A DNA stretch of 64,000 bases from Prostheceraeus crozeri (taxonomy: Eukaryota; Platyhelminthes; Polycladida; Euryleptidae). Location of the stretch: the NCBI GenBank assembly GCA_907163375.1, contig CAJQUW010008624.1:1-64000 (forward strand). Direction: 5' to 3'. Position 1 is the first letter of the stretch. Every line of letters begins with the position of its first letter. This document shows, in pieces, positions 24,613 to 36,162 of this stretch. Under the pieces are notes generated by a model. The model made no database searches. It was not told the origin of the DNA and saw nothing but the letters and a program-made list of their open reading frames with translations. The position numbers and the translations under genes are program-made.

Positions 24613-25228
24613 TCACGCGATATGAACCTCGACATGACGGCCGTCAGTTTTTATCACTTTCTCCAACCGACACTGATGATATTCTTCCATCGTCCTGTGT
24701 CGCATCTCGCCAGTCACTTCGCCGAAAACAGTCACAATGCGCTCCTTCATTCCGTGATGTCCCTCGGACGAGTACCGTAGACATTGGTATCTATAAAGTC
24801 CCACAAGAAAAAGTCACAGGGCGTCAGATCCAGCGAACGCGCCGACGAGCGAATCGGATCTCCACGACCCATCCACCTGGCAGGAAACTTTTCATCCAAC
24901 CATTTACGAACTGCTTGAATTGCACCTTGCATGGATGTCACTTTAAGCATGTGAGGATCCGACGGACAGTTGTGCGACTCATTCCGAGACCCAACGATGC
25001 TCTACGAGTCGAAGTGTGGGGATCCTTGCTAGAATGCTCCCGAACTGCTTCGATATCCTCATCACTCCTCCGCGTTCTGTTTCGACTATGTGGTGCCTTC
25101 AAGACGCTTCCAGTGCTCATCAGCGCCGCATGCCACCTTCTAATGGAATCGCCTGACGGAATCGAGTCAAGTCGTGCCTTCAAGAATTCGATACGATACT
25201 TGCGCTGCACGAAAACAATACTCTGCAT
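24613..25228 (-). pseudogene. mariner transposase remnant
   Basis: The N-terminal frame (25228-24938) begins MQSIVFVQRKYRIEFLK. It holds a helix-turn-helix segment (GDSIRRWHAAL, then GLGMSRTTVRRIL), the paired DNA-binding region of mariner transposases. The next block (24950-24747) has PARWMGRGDPIRSSARSLDL followed by TPCDFFLWDF. This corresponds to the third catalytic region, normally PDLTPxDFFLW, here with Leu in place of Pro. The block carrying the first two catalytic Asp residues is missing, so an internal deletion has removed roughly 100 residues. A frameshift leads to the last part at 24804-24613. The protein cannot catalyse transposition. Confidence 0.8.
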
Positions 25229-26019
25229 TTAATCAAACCACGCTGCACACTTTGCGCGCTCTATTGTCATGAACGAAATGGTCTTTTGATGGAAATGAAG
25301 GATTTCTCGTGATTAGAAGTTTGAAATCTGCTGATTTCTACAGTAAACACCAATTTTGAAATTTTCTATCAATTTAACATAGCGATGATGTTGTTCTATT
25401 CAAATCATAAAACTAGGCTCTGTATGCAGTCTGCCTTCCACGCTCGCTAATAATGTTTTCTCATGAACGGAAAGTTAAAACTGTAGATATGTGGGAAGAA
25501 CTATTGTCAAACATTTAACAAATTTGACACATAAATGATATCTATTATCACAGATATTCGATCCCTGAAAACTTTTCACTGTTTCAAAATAAACGGTCAT
25601 CAAAATTTAACAAAGGAGATGTTTTTGAATACTACAGCTAAAATGACAGATACATACGTACAAAACTGCAGCATGTCAGAAAAACGTAAATTGCATGTTT
25701 GTACGAAACTTGTGTAAAAATTTCATTGAAGATGGCAGAGTGACAAAAGTTATAAGCAATTATAATCGGCGGTTTTATATGGCCCACCCTGTATATTTGA
25801 TCGCAGGTTCAAAAACAAGTAGAAAGTACGTTATATATTCAATAAAATTCAAATAAATGTATAGAATAGATCATGGAATTTTTTTTGGGGGGGGGGCAGA
25901 CCAGAATATCACGTGACATGGGAGGGGGGTTAATATTTCGTAAATTCGGTATCACGTAATATGTGCACGACCCCTTAATATGATAATCTCGATTTAATAA
26001 TATAATGATTAAGTCTCAT

Positions 26020-26990
26020 GAAGCTAACATGCATACAAGTCACTTCATGACTGAAGATTCAGAAAAGCAGGCTGCGACTTTTCAACCTTGTCTGGCGGTA
26101 ATTGCATTCCGTTGCTGGAACTTCAAAGAACAATTTTTTTCTGAGGCTTCTTGAATAGAAGAGACAACTACTACAACACTTGAAAAACTGAATTTCCACA
26201 AACTTTAGCTGTAATTATTTACGTTTCAGTGCTATTAAATTTAGCAACAATAATTAGAAGTTCTATTGTCCGGGTGTGATACCGTAGCATAGCTACACCT
26301 GTGAATTTGCTTCAAAGTATGTACCCTCACAGTCCTAAATTAAAAACACTTTTTGGACCTAGAGTAGCTTTTTCATAATATGCGACTAAGCATGACATTA
26401 TCATACAAAAGAATAGGCGTGTTCTTAGATTAAGCAAAAATAGCCACACCCACCATGTCAAAACAGAAAATGATGGCTAAATTCATGAACAAATTGGAGA
26501 GTGAGTCGAATCAAAAATTTCGATTATTTCACTCTCTCAAACTCGGCACCAAATAGGCAAGTTATAATTTTTGACGTGATCGTGCGTAAGTCTCAGTGAC
26601 TTGAATGACTTTTCGCACAAGTTCACAATTTCGATTTCTCTGCCGTCTGAAAACCAGCGCTCGACCGTGACCTGGTCATGAGAGAGAAGTTATGGCATGA
26701 CAATTTTCCATATCTTTTAATACTTTTTTACTACTGGGTGAGAGAAATGGTCCTCTCTGTCATCATGTCTGAATTATTGAACTGGTTATTCGTTTGTAGT
26801 GGATCTTCCTCCAGAATTGCAGAATGGTAGATCACACGCTTGAGCTTCAATCTTGTTGATATGCACCAACTCCACTAAACAGTGTTTTTCAATAAGAGCG
26901 TTACGTTTTCGGTGGCCATTTTCCTGAAGTCTAGGAAGGTCAAGCTTTTTGTAAAGTCAAACTTCAAAGGAAATTTGTTTAAATTGAAAT
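26020..26990. other. No recognisable gene
   Basis: No clear motif. It may contain the badly decayed upstream part of the LINE that becomes recognisable after about 27000, but I cannot show that. Confidence 0.4.
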
Positions 26991-26999
26991 TTCTCTCGA

Positions 27000-27937
27000 A
27001 ACTGTGTTGCCATAATTCAAATGTTTCCGCATGGCATCAGGAGTAAATCCGGGATTCATCTTCCACTATTTGTTGCTAATGTCCATTACAACTGAACAAT
27101 TGCAATTGCATTTCAATGCAAACATCCTGCTGGCCATTTCTTCCAACTTTCACTCATACCAAAATTGTTGCCCATGCGGATGATCTCACTCTTATTCACC
27201 TCTCTGACGATTCCACTCATGTTAATACTTTTTAAGTTGACATTGATTTGTTTTCTGCTTGGACTCGAACGAACAATTGACAATAAATGCAGAAAAGACG
27301 AATTGCCTGCAAATCAGTCGAGGCAATAGATTCTCAGTCTCCCATCTATGTTGATAATAAACCTGTACATTTTACTCACTCCATAATGATTATGGGGGTT
27401 CATTTTTCCGCAGATCTTTCATGGAAAGATGAATTTGACTGTCTGCATCGTAAATTGTGTCACACCATGTCGTTTGTTAAGCGGCTGAAATACAATGGCA
27501 ACAACGACGATATCATTTGGACTGCTTATGTGGGTCTGGTGTTGTCACAAGTTTCATTCCGCTGGCCTGTCATTTGCGACATTAAACAGCATAAATTTAA
27601 AAAGCTGGAGCAGCTTGATCGTATTGCCAGGCGGTGGGCTAATGCCCAATCAAAATTGCCTTTGAGAAAAACCCGGGATAACACCTGTGTCCGGGTTATT
27701 CACAAGATTGCAGCAAATTTACTGTGTCACCCTTTATTTTTTGTCGTTTTTCCCTTGATTTTTTTGTCGCTAGGTCTGGCAGCTCGAACGTCAGACACAG
27801 GAGAAAATTGATAGCCTACCAACGGCACATGTCGCTTTATATGAAATCTTTTGTCAAATTTTCTTGTTTTACTTGATTTCGTGCAGATGCTTTGTATTGA
27901 CCAATAAAGTATTTTTCTATTCTATTCTATTCTTCTG
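27000..27937 (+). pseudogene. LINE reverse transcriptase C-terminal half with pentanucleotide tail
   Basis: KIVAHADDLTLIHLSDDSTH (about 27165-27225) carries the catalytic (A/Y)xDD of RT motif C. The frame 27287-27811 continues with YVDNKPVHFTHSIMIMGVHF, then SADLSWKDEF and WTAYVGLVLSQVSFRWPVIC. This is the LGVxxDxxLxWxxH and thumb region of non-LTR retrotransposons, where RT is followed by a short C-terminal part. The 3' end is CCAATAAAGTATTTTTCTAT followed by repeats of TTCTA (to about 27937). Short 3' tandem repeats of this kind are typical of CR1-like LINEs. A stop and frame change precede 27287. 5' truncation is usual for LINE copies. Confidence 0.75.
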
Positions 27938-28620
27938 CAGTAGCTTTACAACAGAAATGAAGGGTTTTCAAGAAGCCACATTAATTTTATTCTGTGAAAA
28001 CATCTACAGCAAAAGCTCAGCATTCGTGCTGGACAATCAGGGGGCAGTGCTAATCGCAGTGGTCACCTAGTTCAAAAAAGGAAAGTACTGAACAGCATAT
28101 CTGGGCGAACCTACTTAAACTTATCGAACCGAGAAATAATACAATACAATGGATCCTTGAACATGTCGATGGCAATGTCCTTGCGAAGACAGCAATAAAA
28201 CTAAATCAAGGCGAAGAACCAATTACTCTGGAAGTGGCCAAAAGCGTGCTAAAGAGGAAAATGAAAGACAACGACATCAAGAATAGAGCAGATCGCTATA
28301 AAAAATAGAAAATTGACAAGGAATCGGAAAAGAAGCTATCCGGACATGAACGCAACTGTTTTGCTCAAAAAAGGATCTCATCACACAACGCTAGTTCTCA
28401 GAGCTATCAGCATCGAATAAACAAGACAAACGACTCCAGCTGCCTGATTGCAAAGCACAGGAAGAAACCATCCTCCATCACCTTGTTGAATGTCCAAGAT
28501 GGCACCAACAGCGCTTGAAATCCTTCAATATTCCCATCCCTAATCCCAACAGCATTACAACAACGGCAACATCGGAATGATTGAGAAGAACTGGCCGCAT
28601 AAACCAGCGCTGATGAGCCT
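27938..28620 (+). pseudogene. LINE ribonuclease H and C-terminal zinc-knuckle fragment
   Basis: Directly after the pentanucleotide tail comes SSFTTEMKGFQEATLIL (catalytic Glu region of RNase H), then SSAFVLDNQGAVLIAV (the DSQxAL region with Asp). About 80 bp on is NTIQWILEHVDGNVLAKTAI, corresponding to WxPxHxGxxGNExAD. After a stop, PDCKAQEETILHHLVECPRW resembles the CxxC-xxxxHxxxxC motif that ends many LINE polyproteins. This marks an RNase-H-bearing LINE (I, R1 or Jockey groups) distinct from the LINE before it. Catalytic Asp positions are partly lost and several frames are needed. Confidence 0.6.
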
Positions 28621-29617
28621 CGACTCGGGCGGTGGACAAGAACGACTGAACTGAAAAATCTTGACATCAATTGTTTCAGAGGATGATGAAGATGCTGATA
28701 GAGAAAGCGAATCATAGGATGATCAGTTTGATACAAAAACGTACAAATGCCTTGAAATCTGGAACACATTATCAGTGATGCCGGGAAGAATCAAAGAATT
28801 CTTCCAAAATTCCTTCACGCAAGCTGATTCATGGACTTACATTTGTCAAACTCTTATTGATTTACTTTCATCACTTTCAGTAATAGAAAACATAAAATTT
28901 TAAGGTTGTTGAAATCTTATGTGAGGGCCCACTTGCAGGATAGGAAGGAAGAAAGATGATTAAACGAGCTTTCAACTTAGCTATCCTAGACCTGCTTTCA
29001 TATAGGCTTATGAAGGATACTTCGGGAGAAATCTTCGCTTTAAATTCGCAAGGTTATCAATTTGCTTGGATTGATTAAGCAACTGGCTGGATGCTTACAG
29101 AACCAAAGTTCAATGCTAGTCAATGCTTTTGTTATAATACATAAACATAATTCACTATTTCATCTTGAGGCGGTGATATATTGTTGAACCCGCGATATTC
29201 AGTGCGGAGGTCAAAAACACACTCTGCATGTTGCGTAACGCATGTCAAGAACGTATTTCAAACTATTTCGCTGATTGCTTGCTGCTGTCATACAATTTAG
29301 AACAAGCTTGACAATCTTGTAATACAAATGCTGCTGTATTTTTGATTTCTGAGAGGAATAGAGTCATTCGCGTTCGGCAGTCTTTGCTTATTCAAAAATA
29401 ATTCAACAAAGAGGAAAACCCTTTCACTAGAAGCAATCCTGCGAGCAATCTAAAGCTTCCGCTTGAAAACAACTGAAAACAAGTCCGGTAAAACCACTCT
29501 TTAAAAGAGAAGGAAGTACACGTTTTCTAATCAAGCATTAAATCATAAACATGAAAATCAGAGAAGCATGCTGTGTAGAAATATATATCAGCTGTATAGA
29601 CGCTGAGCTATAGAAAT
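28621..29617. other. No recognisable gene
   Basis: No supported motif. The minus-strand frame 28769-28407 lies opposite the LINE fragment and is a shadow of it. Confidence 0.45.
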
Positions 29618-30080
29618 CCATCGAGCCCTTACGGAGTAAATCATGTGAATGTTTCACGCATGCATTGCATTTATGATGTTGGACTAGGCCTATTATGTAA
29701 TTTTGTCCTCTCTATAGCTCCTTAAATGCTAATTGGGCGAATTCGATTAACTGCTTTTATGTCACTGGAATATTGTTTTGTTAGGTACATACATTACCTA
29801 GGAAATATATCGAGCCCTTACAGAATAAATCATGTGAATGTCTGACATATGGGTTGCTGTGTATGTATATATCTTACTGTATATGACTGTCCTCAAGTAC
29901 TATTTAGGCGATTTTTTAGTTCATGTTATGTTAATAGGGTATTGAATTGCTGCGTACAAACGACATCTGATTAATATATTGAACGCTTGTTCAGTGAATT
30001 ATACTTTGTTTCTTGCGGGCATTGCATGTAATGTTCATTCGTGCCTAATTTAGTTGACAACTTTTCGTTGTTACTTAACC
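29618..30080 (+). repeat. Degenerate tandem repeat, about three units of 170-190 bp
   Basis: Unit 1 begins ATCGAGCCCTTACGGAGTAA (about 29619) and unit 2 begins ATCGAGCCCTTACAGAATAA (about 29807). A more diverged unit 3 begins ATTGAACGCTTGTTCAGTGA (about 29978). CATGTGAATGT follows the first two starts, and the later parts also align loosely (GGGCGAATTCGATTA against AGGCGATTTTTTAGTT). It is non-coding. Confidence 0.65.
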
Positions 30081-30084
30081 CTAA

Positions 30085-32685
30085 AGCGGTTGCTCATTTT
30101 TTTCACCTCATCCGGTTGTTTGTCAACATTTTGTGAACAGAAAATTTTACCTCATATTGAGCTAATTTTCAAACGGAAAGTGTAGTTATGTCTTTATAAT
30201 CTTCTCCTCAAAACAGGGCATTTTTCGCCATTTTTTTCTTTTTTGAGTTCTTTACAGTCAATTCATTTTGCATTGCTTGTGTACATGTGATGCAGGATAC
30301 AGGTAATCATAATATCATATTTGCTGTTTCTATTCAAAATATAATAATAAAGAAATATTATATGATTAGATGCGCACAACGACTGAGTGGATCCTTGCTG
30401 CATATGAAGCATCGGCGAGGAACGCTGACTGTAAGAGAACATGAAATGTTTTGTTCTTCTTTGAAACCTAGCACTGCATCAGCCTATACAATGGCCTTTG
30501 GTACGTGATTACGTGAGTCGCAAAGGGTTTTGCAAGCTGAATGCGCAACCTCTTTCAAGTCATGCTTTCTTCTTCTTTAGTATAGCCATCTTACTTCAAA
30601 GGCAATTCCCATTCAATGCTTATTCAAACAGTCGATATCAATCATATACCGATAAGGACCATCTCACAGACTTCTACTGATGACATGTGTCTCCACCATT
30701 TCGTCCTTTACATCACATAGATCCTTATCTACCTGAAGTATCTATGATCATTTATGAACAGAGTTTTTCTGTTTCTATCACAAGGCTATCCTGAATAAGA
30801 GGAGCTCAATCATGTGTGAAACGAAATCTTATGATAACTGAAATCTTATCTATGATCTTCTACTGATACCTATTCACGAAACCATGCGATAACCGAAACA
30901 CGAAGATGATCGGGTGGTTATATAGCCTTGATGGTTGTGAACCAGATCACCTGCAATGCAGGTGAATCACATGAATACAGGTACTTGAATATCTGAAGAA
31001 ATTACACTACGATAAACTGTAGACATATGGTTCTATTGCATCATATAGTTCGTAATAGGACAGGAGTGCATAAAACCACGTCCGCAGAAAAATAGTTTTT
31101 GGCTCATATACGAGCTAAATAAAATTTTATGATGATGCGAAAATAACTTATGCTATTCATGGACATGAAATATTAAGTCCACAGAATAATTATTCTAGTA
31201 GCTATGGTGCTTGCAAGTTGAAATGTTGACATCGGGCCTGTTGTTGACATGCTTAAGAATAAAATTCAGCTTGGGCATCATACATACGGTATGTACAGTG
31301 TAAACTGTTCGTTCGAGAAATTTTGCATTTTCAATCCATCAATGAGCACAGCACTTCAATGGAAGTGTCTGCTTTGCTTTCATTGGTGAGTGTAAAGTCT
31401 CTTCGAGCTGGAGTTCCGTCGAGCAATGTATGCGAAGAATACCGTGCTTTTCATGCACCCATTTTTATAGGCACTTCTGTAGGGGCTGCGTACTGATGTG
31501 TGACGTCTACAAGAAACAAGACTGACTAAATCAGAACAGTGATCTGAAGTTATCAAGAAACATAATGCTTCACCCGAAATGGTAAGATGCGATGAATTTT
31601 GAGAAAAAAATTGAAAAAAGATAAAATTTTCCGCACATGTTCTGAATTTCCTTTCATTCGTGAAATTAAAAATTCATCTCACTATTAGAAATTACATTAA
31701 ATTGTATGTCTGATTTTCCTGAGTTTCGAGATTTGGCATTAATCTTAATTCTGCAGCATTCGGAGTTCTGTGGGAGTCGTTGAGGGAATTTCACATAACA
31801 TCGGAATTACCTTATATCAGTAATATACATGTATATCAATATGCTGTTATATTCTGCTAATATAAAATGGCACAATGGAGTCCCCTCCAAAAATGCAGTT
31901 TTATTGAATTGAGAATTGGCCTCGGCAAAAGTTCAAAGAAAAATATTCATAAATAGAAAGTCGTGACATTGGATTGATCCACCAATCACCAAGATCTCTC
32001 GCAGGCGATCTTATATCACATGCTTACTAGGGAGGCATAGGATGTGAAATTTTGATATCCGGAATCAACACAGATCAATAGTATACACAGTAGGGATAGA
32101 CCGGCTTCCCGAGTCCAGACACGTACTAGGCCAGTTTCCAGGACCTCGTCGAGGTACGGAACCGCGTCCGGGTACTGATTAAGCCATTTTCGAGGCAATG
32201 ATGCTGTCCTAGTTAATTTCCAGGCACAGTCTTGTTAACAGTGTTGAACGATAGCATATCCAACTCATTAGACCGTAGTTTTTGATTACATCATTAGCTT
32301 CTGTTAAAAAATTAAAAGACTCAATCTCGGTATTGAATTGCTCAGGAAGAATTCTTCTCATTAGAACACATTTGTAATTCACAGCTTCACATAAACTTAC
32401 AGTAAGAAGGCATATATAAGATTTCAACCCCACAATCCCAATCTGCTAGTGTTATGGAGAAAATACATGTGTTCCTAAGTTTGATTAATTTACCATTTTG
32501 GTTGTAGCTACAGCTGGTATGCTTATGTTTTAACAAACTAGATCCCGAGGTAGAGTTTGCACCCTACTGACCCCCGAATCTCAGGAAATTGTGGATTGAA
32601 AGTGCAAAAGTCAGGAATCTGCATGCACACTGCTACTCTCAATGTTGCCATTATCAATTTGTGCTTAAAGCGGAATCTAACCTTG
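30085..32685. other. No recognisable gene
   Basis: AT-rich DNA with short open frames only. A small palindrome (TCACCTGCAATGCAGGTGA) lies near 30948. Nothing indicates a gene or transposon. Confidence 0.45.
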
Positions 32686-32689
32686 CTTT

Positions 32690-33108
32690 AAGTTTACGGC
32701 CCATTATAGCGTAGTAATTTATTGAAGTTAATGTCAAAGTCAGAGTAAAACCAACCGAGTTAACTTTCACCTGGTCTTTTCAAAACTGACCCAGGAAGTG
32801 ACAATTTTCTGAACATGGCTAAATTGTGGTGTAACAGCGATTACTATTCAATTGCCATGCGACAGTGATGAGGGCTCTGTACATCATGTTCTAAAGGCCA
32901 ATCATGTGTAGTCAGAAAGATTATGTGTTGCAGTAGGCTCTGCCATGGTAATCGCTGGTCCACCACAATTTAGTAATGTTCAGAATATTGTCACTTCCTG
33001 GACACGGATAAGCAATCAAAAGATCACATGAAAGTTAACTCGGTAGGTTTGACTTTGACTTCAACTTCAATAAATGACTTCGCTGCAATTGGACTTAAAT
33101 TTCCTTTT
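32690..33108. mobile_element. Foldback MITE, about 420 bp
   Basis: Two arms of about 150 bp (32690-32846 and 32946-33108) are inverted copies. Shared words in order include TTTATTGAAGTT, GTCAAAGTC, CGAGTTAACTTTCA, CCAGGAAGTGACAAT and GCGATTAC, each with its complement on the other side. Only about 100 bp separate the arms. A target duplication could not be fixed because the outer ends are diverged. It is non-coding. Confidence 0.7.
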
Positions 33109-33109
33109 C

Positions 33110-35890
33110 AAATTAGCTTCAAGATACAAATGCTTCTTTCTTTAAGTCTTGTAAATCCCGATTCTATATGCAAGTAAACCGACTTTTGAAAATTCCATAT
33201 TATCAACATGCATCTACGCTATGTAACAGCATTTATACCATTCCACTCATTGTAAATAGAATAATTAAATATTGAGTTTCATCCTCAGTTGAAAACTTGG
33301 AAAGGACCTGAATAGCTGACATATCATCCAATATCAGGAATCATCAACAGGCCTAGTTGCAGGCATGACCGCATAAATTTGAGATTAGTATTTATGATAA
33401 AACTTCAAATTCTACTCATCCATTTGATTTAATCCTGGGATTGAGATTTTCGGAGATTTTGGAATCCTTTTCTTAGTCCCATGAATGACTTAACCTGATT
33501 CTAATGCCGGAAGTTAGTAAAGATAACTATAATACATATTTATAGAAGAACTTCAGCTAATCCTGTTCGACACCTTAATGCTTCGTTATCTTCATGTAAA
33601 ATTCATATGCATGACCTTGTCTCGATTGTATGATTACTAACAAATGGGTGTAGATACTGCAGAAGGTTTCATCTGCTAGTAGAAAGGATACTCCGGACGA
33701 ATTATCTTCATTTTTTCATGAGAATTAATTTTCAAGCACATTTCATTAAATACACATGATATTCGTGAATATTCATTTTTTACAATGTTGATGGACATGC
33801 TGAAGTGAATTAAACATTGCAATGCATACAATCACATGCACTTAAATAGGTCGAAGCGTTACATATTACAGTGGAATATCACAGAATTCAATACATACTG
33901 CATAATATAGAAACATGATGGCATAGATGACTTCCTAATCAAGATCCGCGAGCATTAAAATCTAGGCCCAGCCTAAGCCCGTGGGGTAACCGGAGGGCTG
34001 GTTCCAACTCAGAAGGAAAGTACTCTGAAAATCCTCAGTTTGGCCTCTAATATTGGATTATTCATCGTCTGTTGAACATTTGTAAAATAATTGCATTTTC
34101 CGGTCGTCAAGATGGATCGAATACCTCCGATTTCGATCTCATCACCGGAATCAACAGCCTCGACGCACTTCCGCAAATCATTGAGAAGCGTTAATGCTGT
34201 CTAGTAAAGTACAAACACACACCGGTAGATAAAAAACGAAAGTCTCTAAGCCTCTTAAATAAGAGCAAGTAAATATTGTCAAAAATGGTCTTGCCAAAAT
34301 TTCATATGTAAAATATGTTAAATAAATTTGTGGAAGGATGCATTCTTCATCAATGGAAAAATGCTTGAATTCAGAAGCTAGTCAATTCAATAAGCATACG
34401 AAACACATTGCTTCAAGAAAGGATTATAAGCACCAAAAAAGTGTGTACCTAAGTGGGAAGTACAGAAATACGCACAAGAAGTGCATTCTAGACACCATGA
34501 TGATACAAGTCGGCCTTTCTTCCATTTTTGTTCTCTCAATGATTCTTTATCTCATATACGGGAGCTGCTCATTGTGATAATGACTCAATTCTTTGAATTT
34601 CTATTAAAGCGGGAACTCGGGATCAGGAATTCCTATGTTCAAGAAAGATGTAATGAAAACATCCACTAAATGTTGCTGAGGATGGAGCTGAGTATAAGTC
34701 ACAAAAGATGAATATTGGCGACTTATATGATTAATTAATACATAGATCACGGAAACAAACTGTATCACATCATCAGTCACACCTCCTTGAATGTTGATAG
34801 GTTGAAGAATTCGAATTATAGCTATTACTTACTGACTTGCACATGAATATCTTTTGGTTACCTATCTAGGGGAAGATCACTGTTACAGATACAATTCCGT
34901 CCACGTTTCAGATTGGAAAAACATATTAGGTAAGAATCGTATGTCTCTACAATAAGTACATCAGAAATCTTAATCACACACCAGCAGGCAGTCATGTTTG
35001 ATCATAAAAGCTGACATTATTTGCGATTCTACAGCATGATAATATAAATTAAACTTAGTTTTATATTTCACTCTCTTGGCGTGCATATGTTTCTAGAACA
35101 AATAGGAATATTAGAGCTTCATACTGGCATAAGTTCTTTCATATCAACAAACGTAGTAGTTCAAGGAAAGTCAAAGCTTTTAGCATACAGCTGGTGCTAG
35201 AATCGCTAACATTAAGTTTGAATATTGATTCCTCTCGAGATAAAGTAAACGTATAATATGAATGACGTCGTGACAGAGTTGCAACTTTTGAAAATTATTT
35301 TACTTGAAAAAGTAAATAATGTTCTTAAAAGAGCCAACATGAATGGAACAAAGCAAAAGTCCAAAATGTATTTTCAAGTGATCGATGTCAAATTTTTGAG
35401 AATGGCAAACAAGCGGTTCTTCAAATTATAATACAATTATAAGACCTTCTTCAGATTGTTATGGTAAGTAGTTTCAAATGAGATAATATAATGAAGAAGT
35501 CAATAACTATTAGAATGTACACAGATAATTTCTAGGACCATGAGGAATCATCAGGAAATCAAAATAAAGTATTCAGAATATGCTACATTTTCGTACTTTG
35601 ATGATTAATTCTTGGAACAATAGTTTAATTCGAAACACAATACAGGTAATGAGGAATTACAGCTTGCTGCTCGATGCCAAAAATCAAAGCTCAGTAAAGT
35701 TGTGTCTCAACGAAAAGGAATTGATTCTCTGTCAACAATGTAAGGCCTACAATATCCCTACATTGAGTCCACTTCTTTAATCACTTATTTATGAGATAAG
35801 AGTTTGTCACTTCTGTTCTAATAACTGCATATTAATTGAGAAGGGATGTATACATACACTGGGTAAAAGCTAATGGCCTGTATTAGAAGC
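33110..35890. other. No recognisable gene
   Basis: No recognisable domain or repeat. The frames at 34338-34577 and 35580-35780 are short and have no family signature. A B-box-like word (GGTTCCAACTC) near 34000 lacks a convincing A box. Confidence 0.45.
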
Positions 35891-35896
35891 GATATA

Positions 35897-36010
35897 CTCT
35901 GATCTCATAGTTCAGTGATTAAGGAAGTGGACTCATAGTTGGATGCCGGGCGAGCTGACCCACGGACCGTCAGCTTTCGCTCGGTCAGTGGGCCGATTCA
36001 GTTTAGATGA
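35897..36010 (+). repeat. Possible tRNA-like SINE head
   Basis: ATAGTTCAGTGATTAAGGAAG (35907-35926) is a good A-box match. A B-box candidate (CCGGGCGAGCTGACC) follows about 20 bp later but is weak. A hairpin using GACCCAC and GGTCAGTGGGC follows. It lies just left of the 36163-38025 element. Confidence 0.35.
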
Positions 36011-36162
36011 GTACTCTAAAACTTTTCAAAAGGTCATTACACAAGAATACCTTATTTCTTTAATCGTCCATTTCTGATTGAAGTCGTCGTTCATTTTCAA
36101 CACACATAGCACCATTTTGAAGCATGTGATGATGAGAAGTGCATGTTCAATATTAACAATTG

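Larger units (their letters stand above)
23245..25791 (-). mobile_element. mariner-like transposon, internally deleted and interrupted
   Basis: The ends read CAGGGTGGGCCATTTAAAAC and, on the right, the matching GTTTTATATGGCCCACCCTG. The terminal repeats are about 35 bp, continuing through CGCCGATTATAATT. TA flanks both ends (23243-23244 and 25792-25793), the IS630-Tc1-mariner signature. The transposase runs on the minus strand from 25228 to about 24613. A Harbinger element (23380-24595) sits between the end of the transposase and the left terminal repeat. Without the insertion it is about 1.3 kb, the normal size of a mariner. Confidence 0.85.
22610..26015. mobile_element. Outer inverted-repeat DNA element hosting a nest of insertions
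   Basis: After removing a small MITE (22646-22899), the left end reads AAATCGAAATTACTATATTA followed by GGGATCGTGCACATTAGGG and CACGTGATA. The complement of the right end reads AAATCGAGATTATCATATTA followed by AGGGGTCGTGCACATATTA and CGTGATACC. These are imperfect terminal inverted repeats of about 50 bp or more. TTAA occurs next to GACCCC on the right and a related TTAG on the left, so a TTAA-targeting element is one reading of a shorter core. Once the mariner insertion is also subtracted, only about 600 bp of original DNA remain. No coding capacity is seen. The exact outer limits are uncertain by some 10-20 bp. Confidence 0.6.

Noticed and set aside
24212-24616. 134-codon minus-strand frame
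   Set aside because: It crosses the end of the Harbinger element, and its upstream part is terminal-repeat sequence; only the last codons (MSKVRRRNA) belong to a real gene remnant.
33960-34030. tRNA gene or SINE on the basis of GGTTCCAACTC
   Set aside because: Only the B-box-like word is convincing; no A box or acceptor pairing.
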